From the NCBI GenBank assembly GCA_916700875.1, contig CAKAKS010000062.1, positions 16,458,460 through 16,522,459 of the forward strand: a stretch of 64,000 bases of DNA, read 5' to 3'. The position numbers and the translations under genes were made by a program. The notes below the pieces were generated by a model. The model ran no database searches. It saw nothing but the letters and a program-made list of their open reading frames with translations, and was not told the origin of the DNA. Shown here one piece after another: positions 12,777 to 24,900 of the stretch; position 1 is the stretch's first letter, and every line of letters begins with the position of its first letter. The DNA comes from Sebastes aleutianus. Its lineage: Eukaryota > Chordata > Actinopteri > Perciformes > Sebastidae.

Positions 12777-13116
12777 TAAAGGTGCAGGGTGTAGGATTTG
12801 GCAGCATCTAGCGGCGAGGTTGTGCAACTAACTGAAACTTCTCCTGTGCGCCAAGTGTGTAGGAGAACTACGGTGGCCAACGCAAAAACGTGAAAATGTA
12901 GAGCCAGTGTTTGGCGTGTCCATTCTTGGCTACTGAAATATGGCGGCTGGCTCCGTGAAGAGGACCGGCTCCATAAACGGCTCATTCTAAAGTAACGAAA
13001 ACACAACAATTCATATTTTCAGTTGATTAAAAAGACATAAAAACCCCTATACTTATTAATATTATATTCCATTTCTGCCAATAGATCCCCCTAAATGTTA
13101 CACACTGGTCCTTTAA
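12777..13116. mobile_element. Short DNA transposon bounded by TTAA
   Basis: Both ends carry TTAA (12777-12780 and 13113-13116). The left end AGGTGCAGGGTGTAGGATTT and the complement of the right end match at about 15 of 20 positions, forming terminal inverted repeats. TTAA target sites are typical of piggyBac-like elements. An internal block (GTGAAGAGGACC...CGGCTCATTCTAA) recurs at 22011-22080. No transposase; a 340-bp MITE. Confidence 0.7.
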
Positions 13117-13469
13117 GTTATATTTCAATTGGCATAACTAAAATGTGTACCTCTTAGCACCTATTGTTTTTAAAGTCAAAAGAAAACAGTCATTAGCCAT
13201 CAAAGACATTTTTAAAAATGTTATACCTGATCAGATTACAACATTTTGCTGTCATTTTAGATTAGAAATAAAACCGATAAATCAAATTTAATTAAGTTTC
13301 AGGGATCAAAATGTCTAAAATGCCATGTCGGAATTAATCAACAACAGTTATGGTCTCAAACTTTCATTGTCTGGCAACAACAACTAAAGACTCAAGAATA
13401 TGTTTGAGTTGAGCTAAAGTAAAGAAAATGAACCGGGTTTTGGAGCAGATGATGGTCCTCATAACCCCC

Positions 13470-13470
<1 letters not shown>

Positions 13471-13506
<36 letters not shown>
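13471..13506. repeat. (AC)n microsatellite
   Basis: Uninterrupted AC dinucleotide run of about 18 units, followed directly by unique sequence. Confidence 0.97.
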
Positions 13507-13509
<3 letters not shown>

Positions 13510-14150
13510 AGCTGCAGTGATTAAATTGCTGACCCCCCCGTCGCCTCAGATGGTGATATCCTCATGTCATGTGTTGTAGCTCCCTCTCATGCTACAGGAC
13601 AGATTAGTGCTCTGTCCACAGACATCAGCCACAACGTCAGCACCAATTACAATTTCATATTTCCGGACAAACCTATACACATTGTCCGATTTTCAGATTT
13701 CTGCTGACCTGCAGCATTTCACCTTTTCCCTCCATGTAACTGGGCTCTCCTCTGTGACGTGCAGGGACCCGAAGCTATAACGTCAGCACCCGTTGCAATT
13801 ACCCACAGAGCCCTTATGCTGTCTGGGAAGAATGAAAAGGATTGACGTCTTTCTGGCCATCTGCCACCCTCCGATTCCTCTCCCATCCGTCACTCTCTCC
13901 TGCCTTGCCCATCTCTAACTCTTCTTTGAGAGGATTAAGTGTGTTGGTATCTCCTCATCAACATGTACTGTAAGCGTGTAATGTGTGCATGTGTGTCTGT
14001 TGCAACTTTTCCATCCAGTAATATCTTTGTTCCTGCGTCTTTAGTCACCAAACACTGACGCGTGTCCCCTTTCGACTGCAAATCCCTCCACAGATTGCAC
14101 TTAAGCAGCAGAGAAAACACAAAAGAGTTGCAGTTATTTTAAATAAAGAT

Positions 14151-14156
14151 TTTATT
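14151..14156 (-). terminator. Candidate distal poly(A) signal of the EAAT gene
   Basis: AATAAA on the minus strand, about 1.6 kb past the stop codon at 15750. A second AATAAA on the minus strand lies nearer, at 15003-15008. Which one is used cannot be decided from sequence. If the distal site is used, the 3' UTR includes the transposon at 14420-14844. Confidence 0.4.
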
Positions 14157-15749
14157 ACATACAATATACACACGAGCTGGACCTCTGAGTCTGAATTAAG
14201 ACTTAAGGATGGAGGGAGGCAGTTGATGAACTTAAATTTAAAATGAAAGGCATGATGACGTTATTTTACAGCAATTAAGAATGAGAAATGAAATGAAAAC
14301 TAATCAATTTAAAACATACAACAAAATTAAAACAGCATCTTACCTATTACTCATCATTTCAGAAACCAGACCACAAGGAAAAAATACAAACCATAGATGA
14401 TATAGACAATATTAACATCCAACACAGTCACAAAAGCAGTTTGTTAAATAGTTATACAATTTTATCTATTTGATTTGTGTACATAGACAATTTTTTTTTT
14501 TTTTCGTGACGCTCAGCACAACTTTCAACAACGTATTTTTCATGCGTTTTCCTACAAATGTCCAGCAATGCGTGATGCATGTGTCAATTTCTGCCAGTTT
14601 TTTCAAAATAAAACTATTTAAATAGGAAAAGATCATTGTTTGGGTTAAAATAAGTGCTGTAACTTAAGTACGGGAGTTACGTGACAAATAAGTCAACTTT
14701 GACTCCTGGTTCACAATTACGTAGATACATACAAATTGATTTTGTACTGACCATCACAAACAAAAAGTGAAATTTGTGTCTATGTACACAAATCAATACA
14801 TTCAATTTCGTGACTATTTCACAAACTGCTGTGCGACTGGGCTGTCACATCAAGACGAGAGGTGATGTGCAAGAAGAGCACCGAGCATGAAAATGTAAAG
14901 AGATGCAAGAAGGTGGAGAATTATAAAAAATAATGTCTGCTGGTTGTATATTTCTTTCATTTATATGAACCTGTTGTTCTCAAGGTTATTTCAAGGAATA
15001 GCTTTATTTTAAGCTTTTTCAAGGTGGCTTTATGGACATGTTAAGTGCTGGACTATTTCTCGACTGCAAACCAGTGGAGACTTCAGGACTTTACTGCTCC
15101 CAGCCAAGAAATTTAAACAAACAAAATGTAATTAGTGAGCTTTAGAAGTGCTGGTAAGTGGATTTACTTTCAGACATGAGCGTAATAATTCTGTTCTCAT
15201 CCAACGCTCTCCGAGAAAGCCTATAAGCGTATTTCTCAAAATTGTGAAACTATTCCTTTAAGTTTGATAATTTTCACTTCCTGCCAGGAAAATAAAAAGT
15301 AGAGGAAAAGAGTTGAGCAAAGGTAAAGGATCAACTAATAACTGGTTGTGCGTTAAAAGGCCGGGAACACCAAGATACTTTTCTCATCAAGAGCAGACTC
15401 ACAATTTCTCTCCTATCAGGCAAATTTAAGGACGTTCAGACATACGGGAGCATTTAAAGTTTGGTCATGAAATCAAGACAGTGATGGAGACATGAGTAAA
15501 CCAGGGAAACAACTCTCCATTTAAGCTCTGCTTTGCAAACCAAAGAGCAAAAGTCTCAGGCCTGGTTTTAAGGGCCACCTCAACATTTTAATATCTATAC
15601 ATATCAAGCTCAAAGTGAGCTTATCGATCACTAAAATACACCTAAGAGAAGTAGCAATGTAACCAGCCAGAAATCCACTGTGGACCTCGACAAGCTGTCG
15701 TAAAACGGGAACTAATCGATGGGGAAGCTTTTTGGCGGTAAAGATCCAA
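14157..15749 (-). other. Probable 3' untranslated region of the EAAT gene
   Basis: Sequence downstream of the transporter stop. AT-rich, no conserved reading frame, with a family F transposon near its far end and an alternative poly(A) signal at 15003-15008. The extent is inferred only from AATAAA positions. Confidence 0.45.
14420..14844. mobile_element. MITE family F, copy 1
   Basis: Both ends carry copies of the block TTGATTTGTGTACATAGAC in inverted orientation (about 14470 and 14780-14800), flanked outward by GCAGTTTGTTAAATAGT and ATTTCACAAACTGCTGTGCG. The same element with the same ends occurs at 56997-57533. Interior without coding capacity. A long-terminal-inverted-repeat MITE. Confidence 0.75.
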
Positions 15750-15938
15750 TCATGGCAGGTCGCTTGGCGGCATGCCGTGCCTCCGATCATAAGCAGTGTC
15801 ATCGCTCTCCTCGCCATCGCTTGCTAAGCCCAAAACTCTCTCGTCCTCCTCTTCGGTTTCACTCTCTCGCGTCAGACGCCCCCGCTCCCTGTCTCTCTCT
15901 CTGTCTCTCTCTCTGTAGGAGCGAGGCATTGTGGGAAT
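15750..15938 (-). CDS. slc1a2-like: EAAT exon 11 (C-terminal end, stop)
   Basis: Encodes residues 610-671 and TGA. Acceptor CCCTCTCAG before ATT at 15938. The product starts IPTMPRSYRE, then an alternating Arg-Glu-Asp segment (RERDRERDRERGR), an acidic stretch, and ends PPSDLP. Codon use and phase fit exon 10. Part of the run is a CTCTCTGT-rich repeat on the plus strand, so its length may vary between individuals. Moderately lower certainty than the core because tails are poorly conserved. Confidence 0.72.
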   Translation of the reverse strand: MPTMPRSYRERDRERDRERGRLTRESETEEEDERVLGLASDGEESDDTAYDRRHGMPPSDLP

Positions 15939-18900
15939 CTGAGAGGGCAAAGAGATATGATGAGAACACGTCGACCATGTAGATTATATCTTTAAAGATA
16001 TAATAATAAAGTCCTTAATATAGCTGAATTTGGAACTTAGGGGAGAGACCACACATTTTTCTTTACATACATTTTACCATTTTATCTCCCACAAACTGTC
16101 CAGATTCAACCACATTTTAGGTCTATTTTCCATTTAGCTTTAGACTTGCTACAAGTTCGTAATATCTCCATAAGAACTTTTTAATGACCAAATACATTTC
16201 ACTGACTTGAGGGAATATAAATCAGATGAAATGATACCTAAATAAGCTAATCAATCTGTGATTGACTGCAATGCAAACCGTAAACATCCTAAATAATATG
16301 TCTCAATTATTTTCATTATCAGTTAATCTGCAGACTATTTTCTCGATTAATCGTTTGGTCGATAAAATGTCAGAAAATTGTAAAAAAATGCCCATCACAT
16401 GTTCCCACAGTCCAAAACCCAAAGATGTTCAGTTTATAGCAGCTTATAGCAGCAAGAGAAGTTTGTGAATTTTTGCTTAAAAAATGACCGAAACGATTAA
16501 TAGATAGTAGTATTAATAGTTGCAGATTAATTTTCTGCCTATCGATTAATGGACTAATCATTGCAGCTCTGAAATTATGACACAAAAATTTTGGTTTTAA
16601 CACAAACAATTAGGAGCAAGAAGGTACAAAACATTAGCCTTAGCATAGCGTCATTGTCCTGTACGTATCTCCAAAATATCAGCTCTTCATTAGTTAATAA
16701 AAACAGCTCTTTAGATAATCTGATGTTTTTTTTAAATGGTCCACCTCTAAGGCCACCTCTTTCTAAGGATGCATGCTAAAGTGTGTCCTTGAGAGGACTG
16801 AAGGTTAGTAGGTGAACCACCAGATTCAGAGGAGCTGTTGGAGGGGGACAGTCCTGGTGAGCTTCCACGTTTCAAGACCAAATACATGGTCCTAAACTGT
16901 TGATTTAGAATGAGGTGACCCTTGAAATGGGACTCAGAGTGTATGCACGCTAAAAAGTCATCATCAAGTCTATTACTCAACAAACTGTCTTAAAGCGCTT
17001 GCATGCATTACCACAGAGAATACGTTGGTGATTTAGGAGTCTACTTTATGTTCTGGCCATCAGGCCAAGCTCCAAAAACATGCTGTATCTCTTCAAAACC
17101 AAATTTAAAGTATCATAGCATCATAGAGGAAACATGTATTGTGTAGCGTTAAAACCAGAAGAAGCAGTAGAGGGTAGTTACCTGGTTATCGTGGCTGGGC
17201 AGGGCGCAGTAGCCCGCCTCCGTCCTGCGGAGGACGCGTGGTGAATGAGAACGGAAAGGCCGAGGGGAGTGGGAGCAGACGGAGCGCGGAGAGGGAGAGC
17301 GGATGGAGCGAGGTGATGGAGATCGGACAGAACGGGACGGAGAGTAAGCGATGGATTGGGACTGGGAGCTAACGTGGCTGTGGTGGTTTTGTTTGGGAGG
17401 GCGAGGGGAGCGGGGTGGCAGATCGGGCGGTTTGAAGGGGTCCATCAGGTCCATCTCGGTGAGGATCGGGGGCGGAGGGATGAAATCGAGCTCTTCCTCT
17501 GGATGGAGCATTTGAAATTCTGCTGCGTCAATTTCGGCGAGCTCCGCCTTCGACAAGTGGTCCACGATCCCGGCGCCGAACGAGTCACCCACCACATTGA
17601 TGGAGGTACGCATTCTGTCACTGGGTGGACAAACAGTTTAAGTGTCAGCGGGTGAAATAGAAGAAAGCCGCCAACAGCTGAATAACCTTTATAACTCCTC
17701 TCACAAATGTTAAACTGAAAAAGCTCTGGAGTGTCAGAGCAGCGACTCCTCATCTCACACACACTCCATCTTTCAGACACCTGACTCACAGCAGCCAGTC
17801 GACAGCGATGAGCAGACTGATGTCCTGAGTAGGCAGCCCCACAGCGGTCAGGATCAGCAGCATGGTAACCAGTCCAGCACTGGGAATACTGGCAGCTCCA
17901 ACACTGGCCAGGGTGGCAGTCATACTGTGGAGGAGAAAGAAGACAACATGACCATTATCAGAAAAGACTGGCTCTGAGGCCCTGACATGCCAACTCCACT
18001 TTAGATGACTAACAAAGAAGCACTGAAATCTTCACATTACTATACATATTTAGTTAGATGCTGTACTTGAACACACCACAAAGAATGCAGAAAGCAGACA
18101 TGCATGCATAAATTCAGTGCCTGCTTGAGAGGAAATTGTTTGTCAGTAGTTTGTAATAAGAAAACTTCAAGATCAGGCATTGCTACAGATGGAAAAACAA
18201 ACCGGACATAGTTCAACATTTCCGTTTGTTGAATCTGTTGAAGAAGAAGAAGAAGAAGAAGAAGAAGAAGAAGAAGAAGAAGAAGAAGAAGAAGAAGAAG
18301 AAGAAGAAGAATCCCCAATGGGAAATACAAAACTTCACTCTGTTGTTTTTTCCACATTACACAATCACTCACACAAACACACTCATGCACATAGGACCTA
18401 TAAACATGCATTAATGGAGATATGTCACAGGATGGCACCCCGAGCAGTTGGGGTTCGGTGCCACCTCTTCAACTACTAGTCCACAATCTGTATTTGGTCC
18501 GTACGGGGACTTGAACCGATGACCCTCTGGCTCCCAAACTAAGTCCCCAGAGACGAAGCTACTGCCGCCTCTTTTGAGGTTTAACACATCTCATTACATA
18601 CTTATCTGAATAAATATAAATGGAGAAAATGCTTGATAAAAAATCTCACTATGGAAAAGGCAGACGTGAAAATGTAAAGAGAAACCAGACTTAATGCTGC
18701 AGACGGTAACTTTGAGAAAAAACGTACTTTTATAGTTTGTTATTTATATTCTGACAGTAGTGAATGAGACAGAAAATCATGTCCCTCTGCCTCCTCCTAG
18801 TGCTCCAAATGGCATTTGCAAGATTTCACAGCGCCGAAGGAAAACAACCAATCAGAGCCGAGGAGTCTTTAACACAGCTTTCGATCCCTTCTCGCGAAAC

Positions 18901-21900
18901 TTGTGAACTCCGATCAAATGCTGATCAAATATGAATCAATATTCTGTTACTCTAATGCCTATTTCTCGCATCAAATGTTTTCAGATACATATTTTAGTGA
19001 ACTGTTTAGCTGTAAAATTAGAAAGTTTGCTCCGGCTTGTGCGCGGTGAAAACTTGCAAATGCCATTAGGAGTACTAGGAGAAACAGGCTTTTTTCAACT
19101 ACCTCCCACAAGCTGCCTTCACTGCTGATTCAGCATTCTTAGTCAGCCGAATGTCTGCCAATAAGCACAATTAGTCCAATTAACTTGAACGTGTGTCCAC
19201 TTGACGTTAGTATAAAAGGGAATCTTCCAGCTGATTTATGGGTTGTGCTCTCTAGTGACGCAGCCACACTGAACACAGTCACTGACAGTGAAAGCCCTCC
19301 TCCAACACATAAAAACAGCCCATGAAAAGTTGTTCAGTCGTAAAACATTAGTCTGAAATTAGTCACAACAATTTTATGAGGAAAAAGAATAACATTTTCC
19401 AACCTTCTCAAACTTCACCTTAAAGTGAATTAATCCCTGCTGGATTTATATGTTATGAATTTAAATCAATAAACTTGCAATCCACAATTTCTTGCATTGC
19501 AACAGATGAAATATACAAACGTCTAAACTGGATTAAATGCTGTTGAAAACAAAGCGTTTTAGATTATAACCTTAATTTTAATGGCGTTTTCTACGACCAC
19601 ATTCTCAACACGTAACCGCTTCTACAGGATCTCCCGTTCATATTTCTTGGAAAAGCAGTTGCAAAATATAATCCTTTTATACATTGCACAGGTTTAAAAG
19701 CCAGCGCAGTAACCGTCTATAGGATTACTAGAGGGTTAACATAGATTACATACAGGGTTACTTTAACATTATAGTAGATATTTACATTTACTCTATCCAT
19801 TACACAGACATATGCAGGTAATTGCAGGATGTCAGTTGTGGTATTACATTTTCACAATGTGACCAAATAGAAAAAATGTAACCTGACTCTGACTATTTTT
19901 CAAAATGATGTCATGAATCGTTTCTAGTACTGAATGTGTCAAAGAATAATGCATTGATTTTAGACGTTCTTACCCCTGTCCTGACAGTACAGTGATCAAT
20001 GGCCAGAATATAGAAATAGTGGAGTCCTACAAGTATTTGTGAACTATACTAGACAATAAACTGAGAGTAATACTGACATGGTGTACAAGAAAAACCAACT
20101 CTTTGGTCTCAGGAAACTGTCTAAGTTCCAGGTTGACCCTGATGATGCTTTATCGATCTTGTATTGAGTCTGGACCATAGACTGTATAATAGAAGTGGAC
20201 ATAGTCACCGTGAAGTCACCCATTGGTTTGTTCGTGTGGAGTTTGGCATTTTGGCCGTCGCTGTCTTGTTTGTTTTGCAACCAGAAGTGACACGAGAGGG
20301 TGGAGCTAAGTAGAACCGAACGCTGAATAAGACATTTTTAGGCGACCGAAATGTTACAATTAACTTTGATGAACTGAAAACACACTGTGAAAGGGTTAAA
20401 GTACCAAGACGAAAACACGGACAACTCCTAGACCGGATAACACCGTGGTAGCGACTGTCAATCACAAGATAGCCACCCTAAAGCATACCATGCTTTATGG
20501 TCTATTTGACTCTAAATGGGACTATCATTTACTAAATGAACATCATGCTGTATTGAAGAAGACTTGAAACTAGTGATCGAAACCATAAACTCATGTTTAC
20601 AATGTTTACTGAGGTAATAAATCAAGTGAGAAGTAGGGTCATTTTCTCATAGACTTCTATACAATCAGACTTCTTATTGCAACCAGAGGAGTCGCCCCCT
20701 GCTGGCTATTCGAATAAATGCAAGTTTAATGCACTTCAGCTTTGCCTTCACTTTTCAGAACTGCATGTCGCCCACTGGTAAGAATGTCTGCTCTCACTTT
20801 CTTTTTTATCTGCTGGTATCAAACTCTCAAGGTCAAACAGAAAAATGTATTTAATGAGGTGTTCAATGACTGCAGCAAAATAACCGGCACTGCACAGGAA
20901 ACTCTGCAGGATCTTTACAACAAACAGTTATATAAGAAAGCAGAATCTTTCATGTCTGATTGTTGCCATCCTCTACAACAGTTTCTGCCATCGCACAGTT
21001 ATGCCCCCCGGCATCTCCCTCCTAAACTCTAAGAGGAAAATGTGGTTATTTGCATAATGCTTGTGGTTGTGTAAGGCGTGGTATAATCTTGTGGGTTTAC
21101 AATTGCAGAACCTGGTCATACAGTAAAAACCTGGTGTTTACATGTGTTCATCTCACCACATCGTACATGCAACGTTCATATGAAAGCGGTATCTGAAGAA
21201 GAAAGAGTTTTTTTGCCAAACAAAACCAAATCTCTTGATGTTTCCGTACTTCTTTTATGTTTTCAGACTCAAATCTTTACTGCTCAAAAGAATACTGCTT
21301 GTCGTGACATGTTTGTAATTAGAGGAATTATCAGTTCATGTTGGTCCCAGATGTGACTGCAGGCCAGTTGATGTTTACTGCAGGATGCTGTTCATCTGAT
21401 CTCAGAGCTCTGTGTTAAAGCTCAATCCTTTATGATAAACTGCAGCGCTTATTATCACCCCGCTGTGACCGGGACATTAAGCAAGACAATCAATAGATTA
21501 ACGCACCACATATGGATCTTATACTAGAACAATTCCACCACAGATGACACAATAGGACTTTTGAAAATTAGCTTTTGGTATTTGGTGGTAAACGGCCGTT
21601 GATGAAAGACATACAATAAACAACTTCAAAGTGCTGAGCATCATTTGTAACCCGCGGCCGCAACAAGCTGAGTCTGATCCAAGTAGACTGGTTCCAATCA
21701 GACATGAATGAGCGGCTGAAACCCATGAAACAGGAAATCTGACTTCTTTACTGCAGAGTTTAAAACTGTCGCTCATCTCTACACATTGTGAAATTAAAGT
21801 ACACTACCTCAAACTGATGTAAGTCACATGAAATGTCTTCGGAGTTTTGTTTACACTGGAACACGGCAGTGTTGTCGTGCAACTTGGACTTACTCAGTGT

Positions 21901-24900
21901 GTGGCCCTTTAAAATCAACAGAAATGCTTCTTCGTTGCCTTAAATTAAAACTATTTGAACAGTTAAACTGTAAAGACAGATAAGACAGCAAATCAAAATG
22001 CTTAGAAAACTCCGTGAAGAGGACCCGCTCCCTATGTAGATATAAACGGCTCATTCTAAGGTAACGAAACAGCAAGGTTTTTTTGTTTATTTCTATGATT
22101 TCAACATGGATTTGTTGTTCACAATGTAGAATAATCAGGGAAAAAATAGAGTGTTTCCTTTTGGATTTGAATGCATCAAAGACGCAAGATGCGTATCTAG
22201 TAACACCACCATGTTTGCATATTATAACACACACGTTAGGCCTCTTATCTCTATCACTCTCCTGTAGAAACGCTCAGTAGAAAATGTTGCGTGGCCAAGT
22301 CACGGCCGCAGCCCAGGTGTTGGGAACCACTGATTTTTATGAAACTATGCAGTATGAAGTGTCACTGCGTGTACGTTAGATTGTATATAAAATGTTCAAA
22401 ATAAAGACATCACAAGGCGTGAGTGTAGAGGACATCCACCATGTGTCTTACCTGACAGTGATGATCTGTCCGGTGTCCAGGGAGATGTCATTCATCTGGG
22501 CGATAAAGATGGCTGCCACGGCCTCGTACAGCGCAGTGCCGTCCATGTTGATGGTGGCCCCTATGGGCAGCACGAAGCGCGTCACACGCTTATCAATCTT
22601 CAGGTTTTCCTCCAGGCAGCGGAAAGTGACGGGTAGCGTTCCTGCACTGAGAGAAGAAGACCCCACAAGATGAAGAGTTCGAAAAAAAAAAAAAGGTGCA
22701 GATGTACACAGAACAGGAGCAAAGTGTCTGCTGAAGGATATCAAATAGGTGGACAGGTGGTGAAAGACAGAAGTGCAGAGGTGAGGAGGGAGGTGTCGGG
22801 GTGAAGTTGTGGTAGAGACAAAAAAAAAAAAGTGGAAATTGGAGTCGACTAACAGCCTCCTAACAGCTGGTGTAGCCACTGTTGCAATCCTCCAACATGT
22901 GAATTAAAGGAATTTGATTCCTGGCCCTGCTAAGCTTGGGTCATAATATAATTAGAGAAAACGTTGATAGGATTACCCATATTCACTAAAGCCTCAGTAA
23001 TGTGCCAAAATGACAGTTGGTTTCAGCAGCGATGCAGACTCCCAGGCAGGCCGAGCCAAGCCGAGCCAGGCAGGATACAGCGAGGCCAGTTTGGCTGGTG
23101 ACGACTAATCCGGAGGCTTAGACATTTACAACGCGGGATCTGTCTGACACGGACTTGTCTATGATAGCCTGTGCTTACATACATTTGGCTCCGCTGTCCC
23201 GATTCATCTGCGTAAATACAAAATTTTGCCTTCAGCCGTTTCACATTTAAACCAAATAGCCCCGAAAGCCAGTAGCAGGCTACGCCGATCAATCATAGCA
23301 AACCGTGGCAGCTGCTCGAGGAAAAGATGTTGTAAAAGAAACATGTGACACACATGTGTTAACACATGCCCAAACAGAGAACTTCCACACACACAGACAC
23401 ACACACAAACACACTTCCTGCAGGCGATCCTACCTGCTAGCAGTGCCCAGAGCTGTGATCCAAGCCTGAAAGATCCCATGGTAGAAAGTAAAGGGGCTTT
23501 TTCTGGTGATAGCGAAGAATATAGCGGGTAGGATCAAGCCGCCATGGATCACCAGGCCAACGATGACGGTCACCATGTACATGCCCAGCTGCCTGGCCAC
23601 CACTTCCAGGTCCCCGATGGCCGCGATCTTCCCCGCAATCAAGGAGGCGATGCCGATAGGAGAGTACCTAAGCACAGAGCCAAGAGGACACGTCAGAGCC
23701 GAAACAATTGAAATGGAACTGATTGTTTTATTCTTTATAAGGCTGACTGATGAATTAGAATATGTCTCCATGAAGGGTTCATTTCATATCTCTGTTCTTA
23801 TTTATTTACGAATGGCCTCTATCTGTTTTTGCAAATAAACTCTTCATATACTTTTATGTATGTATGGGCCAGAATAATAACTCGACTGCTGGTGTGATGC
23901 CTTTATTGTGGTATATATAATAAGTTTGCCTTAGATGATTCTAAAGGGGAAAAAAACTTTATATATTTTAGGGCTGCAACTAATGATTATTTTTCATTGA
24001 TTTCATTAACATCTGGTTTGTTTTCTCGATTCACTGATTAATCATCTATAAAACATCAGAAAATTATGAAAAATATTCATTACAGTTTCCCCAGATGATA
24101 TTCAGTTCCAAAGATATTCAGTATATTATAACGTAAGATAAGGAAAAGCAGCACATATTCATATTTAGGAAGCTGGAACCATTAAATATGTGTTATTTTT
24201 TCTTGAAAAATGACAAACAATTAATCAAAATAGTTGCAAATAAATTCTCTGTTGATCAATTAATCGACTTATTATTGCAGCTCTAATGTATTCAAAATTA
24301 ATCAAAACTTCAGTCGTTAAATCATCTGACATTCATGCTCAAACCTGAAAATGAAAGTTGAGGGCGCTTCTCATAATTTTCATCTTAGATGCTTAAAAGC
24401 ATACCAGCATCATTTATATTTGTATAAAAGTTGATTTGAGAGCTGAACTTTTAATTGATTAATTGATTAGTCAATTCATCAGCAACTACTTTTATAATTA
24501 GTTATTCGGAATTTTTTGGAGTAAAAAAAAAGCCAAATATTCTCAAAATATTTGAAGATGTCAGCTCATTTTATGACTTTTTGTAAACTAAACCATTAAT
24601 CAATGATGAAAATAATTGTTAATTACAGCCCTAGAAAGCATATTACCTGGCACACGGATGCATTTATCAGTTTAGGACTAGTATTCAATTTGTTGTTTCA
24701 ATTATGTCAGTCTTTATTCACTGTCAAAGGAACACGTTTCACTTTGAGAGGACTTGACACATTCTTGGATCTCTGGTTTCCAGCTTTGGAGTGCAGTTGT
24801 TCCTGTTCATGAATACAGGCCGCTGTGGGACGCATGAATTAAAGTGGTGTTCGTCTTTAAGCCTGTTCCTGGTCCGAGTCAAAGGAGGTCCAATGCTCTC

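Larger units (their letters stand above)
6926..14150. other. Intergenic region between kcna7 and the convergent transporter gene
   Basis: No gene was recognised. Repeat elements are listed separately (8010-8525, 9791-10207, 12034-12645, 12777-13116 and a CA microsatellite at 13471-13506). The remainder is AT-rich DNA with only short, unsupported reading frames. The genes on either side converge, so this is the shared 3' flank. Confidence 0.6.
17925..22451 (-). other. EAAT intron 8 (4,527 bp, largest intron between core exons)
   Basis: Contains an (AAG)n microsatellite (18241-18311), a SINE (18425-18570), a family B repeat (18700-19070), a full family A element (20176-20783) and a fragment of the TTAA element (22011-22080). 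No additional coding exon was recognised. Confidence 0.8.

Noticed and set aside
18040..18479. Open frames encoding poly-Glu, poly-Lys and poly-Leu
   Set aside because: Produced by the (AAG)n microsatellite in an intron of the transporter.
22448..22879. 143-codon minus open frame as a single coding unit
   Set aside because: Only 22452-22646 is exon; the upstream part is intron before a clear TTCTCTCAG acceptor.
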